Origin: Embiotoca jacksoni
Taxonomy: Eukaryota > Chordata > Actinopteri > Embiotocidae
Reading direction: 5' to 3'
Assembly: GCA_022577435.1 (NCBI GenBank)
Contig: JAKOON010000002.1
Span: 12,806,184-12,870,183, forward strand
Length of the DNA: 64,000 nt
How positions within the stretch are numbered: position 1 is the stretch's first letter; every line of letters starts with the position of its first letter. The notes under the pieces were generated by a model. It searched no databases. It saw nothing but the letters and a program-made list of their open reading frames with translations, and was not told where the DNA came from. This document shows, in pieces, positions 61,248-64,000 of this stretch. The position numbers and the translations under genes are program-made.

Positions 61248-61394
61248 CCTTGACCCTCCCCTCACCACTGAGAAATTTGCCCCTGTATCTGAGCCCTTAT
61301 TGCTTTCACCTTCAGTCTCTCCTGATCACTCTAACTATCTAACCCTACCCCTTAAAAATATGTTGTGCAAACAGCAGACCTATAAGCAGTATTA
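61248..61394 (+). repeat. Approximately 148-bp repeat, second copy
   Basis: Direct-orientation partner of 57490-57637, with phrases such as ccctcaccactgagaaattt, ttcagtctctcctgatcact, taaccctaccccttaaaa and gcaaacagcagacctataag. A 94-codon frame that crosses it (61111-61395) is not preserved in the first copy, which argues against coding. Confidence 0.75.
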
Positions 61395-62492
61395 AAGGAA
61401 TATTTGAAGGGGAGGGGACAAATATTGTTATCAGACTGGAAAGAAGCACACACAAAACTCTCATATTATAGTGCATTTAGTGTGCAATAGAAAGGATATT
61501 GTGTATTTGTATACTGAGGTAGCAACCAGTGGTATGTGACCTTGCATTATTGGAGTCGATACACTTTTGCTTTTGCTATCACATGCCGATTTCTTGCATT
61601 TGGAGGCATCACAATTAGCCAACAGTGATGTTCACTTCTTTTTAGGTCTGATGCAAACTATATTTAAAAAAAAAAAAAAGATAAATAAAGATTAGACATG
61701 TTTTTGGTTAACTGTTACGATTGGTACATTTTCTGGGTGGCTGTATTTCCGGATTCCGAAATAAAAGCTTCAAAAGTAAAAAGTAAAACTGCAGATTATT
61801 TCAAATAAAATGATAACAAACATTAATCACATTTTTTTAATTTTTTTAATTTTTTTTAATTTTTTAAATAACCACATGCAAAGGCTGGCCCCCAGAGATA
61901 CTTTTAATTATATGGTATTAATGCCAAGCTAAGATTACTGGCTGCTCCTTATATCTTTATGTTTTACATGTACATACATGATCTGGAGTCATATTATCTG
62001 TGTAATAAATCAAATTAGTTTATTTTCCAACAAGTCAATTAAAAAAATGTCTACTACCTACCTAAGGAAAACAAAAATAGACAGTAAAACTTGCTTAACT
62101 TGTATGAGGTCATCCAGAAGCTCCTTTGGTAGACTGGTGGACTAATAATGTGGTTTCTCACTGCTTCGGATGATTTCCACTGATATCATCGTTCCTTCAG
62201 GACAGCTGTTAAACAAACCTGTTTACTCACCTAATCCTAAATCCTTCAGTTTTCCCACTGAAATGTACAGTGGCTAGTTTGTTTCTCAAGTCACCGCAGG
62301 GCAGAGAGGATTTAGAATTTGAATGTCACTGTAGTGTCTTCAGATAATTACAGAGGGCAGTTGACCATGAATTCCAACCCACCTTGTTATTCAGTGACAT
62401 TTGAATTATTGGAATCGCTTACAGCCTCATTGGTTGAAAATGCCAGTCTCCATGCAGTATCTGGCTGTGTATTTAGGTTTCAGTAATGACGC

Positions 62493-62493
<1 letters not shown>
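61395..62493. other. Non-coding stretch, nothing recognised
   Basis: A run of T blocks separated by AA occurs at 61831-61866. No gene is recognised. Confidence 0.55.
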
Positions 62494-62539
<46 letters not shown>

Positions 62540-62592
62540 CGTGCGTGTGTGCGTGCGCGAGTGCACGTGTGTGTGCATGCTTGTGTGTGTGC
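62494..62592. repeat. (GT)n microsatellite with GC-containing interruptions
   Basis: A clean TG array (to about 62535) degrades into mixed gtgc/gtgt units, then returns to TG near the end. Confidence 0.95.
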
Positions 62593-64000
62593 ATATTTTA
62601 TTGAGCTTCTCTTATTGTGACAGCCAGTTTGAGTTTAAGGAGAGGGGATATTTTTCACAAGGTGAGGTCATTTTGGGCATTTCGTATTTTACCAAGGGGC
62701 CAGTTTCCGGTCAGGGACTTAATTGAGTCAACAAAAGGTGCTTCTAAAGATAGCTATACAAGGGCACAAAGGAAACCACAAGTGTGTCTGTGTTTTTGTG
62801 GGTGTGTGAATATGTGTGGCTATATGTCTAAATAATAATCACAAGCAATTTGTCATTTTCAAACAAAGGTCTGTAAAACTCACAGGGTCACTTTACGGTG
62901 AGTAACACAGCGGGTGGAAAAGTATAAATTTTTCACATGCATGTACAGACACTGTACATACATGACCATAATGATATGTGTTTCAGTCTGCATGTGAGCC
63001 GTGGGCCCTATTGATATTCCAGTGGACTATATGCATCAGAGGGATAGGATCCCTGTTGACTCAATTAGGACTGCATATTTTTCTGCAAAGCATCGACTAA
63101 TGTGGGGACACATTGTCACCGTCTGAGTCGGAATATAAATTAACATATACTCACACAAATAATTTGCCTATTCATGAGCTTAAGTGTCGATGGCTCTGCC
63201 ACAAATTTCAGACTTGACTGACATGCTTAAGTAAAGCACTGAAAACTTTAAGTTTGATCGACTTCTAGTTAGAATAGTATCTCTCCCAGACCTGACCAGT
63301 CTTTGTCACCTTCTTAGACTTTACACTAACTAAATGGTATTGCTTAGAGTAAAACAGAGGATAGATCTGGTAAGCCTGAGTGCTACAGTACACGGAAATG
63401 TACTTACTTTATGTGCTGCACCTGCTTGTTTTCAGGGCAGACATTGATTGCTCTGAGAGCTTTTCCACTGGAGCCCTTTTGTTTGTCTTTTCTTTCATGA
63501 GTAAAGTCACATGTAGAGATGATTGCCAGACTCTGTAGACACCCAGGCCTCTGGAAAAGAATACAAACAGAAGAACATCAAGGACCGACATACACTGTAG
63601 CTCAGCATCTGCAGAGACACAGCTAAATATTATTTGATATCCTTTTTATTTTAGCTTTCTGACTGGTTGAATAAATATTGTAAGGTTTGCTGAAGCTCAT
63701 GGTCTTAATTAACATGTCAGCTTTATGCTGTATTTTTCCTGGAAGGTAATATGTCACAATATGTCTCTGGGATCCAGTGGGTCTCTAGAGTAGAGGTCCT
63801 CATAGATCCACTCGGTTCTGGGGAAATAGGGCTCAGACCAAATATACACAGTTTAATCAAACTGTAAAGGTTATTGGTTTTCTGCCACAAGTCTCCACTG
63901 TGTGTGTCAATAGATCTTATACCAGACTTGATCTAAATGGACCTGGGCTACTAAGCATCGGTTTTGATCACACAATAACCATGGGAGACACTATCTTTCA
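62593..64000. other. Non-coding stretch, nothing recognised
   Basis: No open frame above 80 codons, no repeat and no RNA gene are recognised up to the end of the window. Confidence 0.55.

Noticed and set aside
61111..61395. 94-codon open frame over the second approximately 148-bp repeat copy
   Set aside because: The corresponding frame in the first copy (57490-57637) contains stops, so coding is unlikely.
1..64000. CRISPR arrays, operons, prophage or bacterial features
   Set aside because: No regularly spaced repeats with unique spacers, no dense coding and no ribosome-binding-site-led genes; all evidence points to a vertebrate nuclear genome.

Overview
This window looks like about 64 kb of non-coding DNA from a ray-finned (teleost) fish nuclear genome. 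The case for a fish rests on the repeats: a Tc1-like transposon with long IR/DR-type ends, a tRNA-derived SINE with a V-SINE/DANA-like layout, long (CA/GT)n arrays every few kb, and several dispersed repeats I recognise as common in fish. The background is AT-rich. There are no bacterial-style operons and no ribosomal or tRNA genes that I can support. Apart from transposon remnants, no open frame is long enough or similar enough to a known protein to be called a host gene. The best reading is a large intron or a gene-poor intergenic region.

Layout. From 1 to 16 kb the DNA is mostly unremarkable, with one long dispersed repeat built of diverged tandem units (about 1742-2715), a retroelement 3' tail (about 3190-3340), two long CA/GT arrays (8621-8679, 10453-10524), a hairpin (12757-12829) and a 23-base G run (13425-13447). 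From 16.4 to 19.3 kb several different repeats are packed together, including a SINE head at 18666 and an unusual GC-richer block at 18090-18345. From 21 to 29 kb there is a second copy, in the opposite direction, of the 1742 repeat, an inverted pair of near-identical repeats (24021-24280 and 29058-29237), a long repeat at 27455-28025 and a pair of inverted arms at 28630-28930. From 32 to 36 kb come two more repeat fragments and a dead L1-type reverse-transcriptase remnant (35814-36217). From 39.7 to 45.3 kb there are two GT arrays, a 5'-truncated SINE tail (40246-40348) and a full-length SINE (45006-45260) nested in an older repeat. A palindromic AT-rich structure lies at 48281-48378, a compound tetranucleotide array at 52845-52924 and another GT array at 53743-53815. 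The 57-61.4 kb part holds two copies of an approximately 148-bp repeat on either side of a complete but inactivated Tc1 element (59299-60937).

Working relationships. Only the mobile elements show any functional logic. The Tc1 copy has both ends, TA target-site duplications and a transposase frame broken by two apparent single-base insertions and two stops, so it could at most be moved by a transposase supplied from elsewhere. The SINE would depend on a partner LINE. Four short splice-site-bounded stretches (6413, 9816, 11387, 54322) are the only candidates for host exons, and all are weak. I found no convincing undescribed biological system; the most unusual structures are the repeated-arm AT palindrome at 48.3 kb and the inverted or duplicated repeat pairs.
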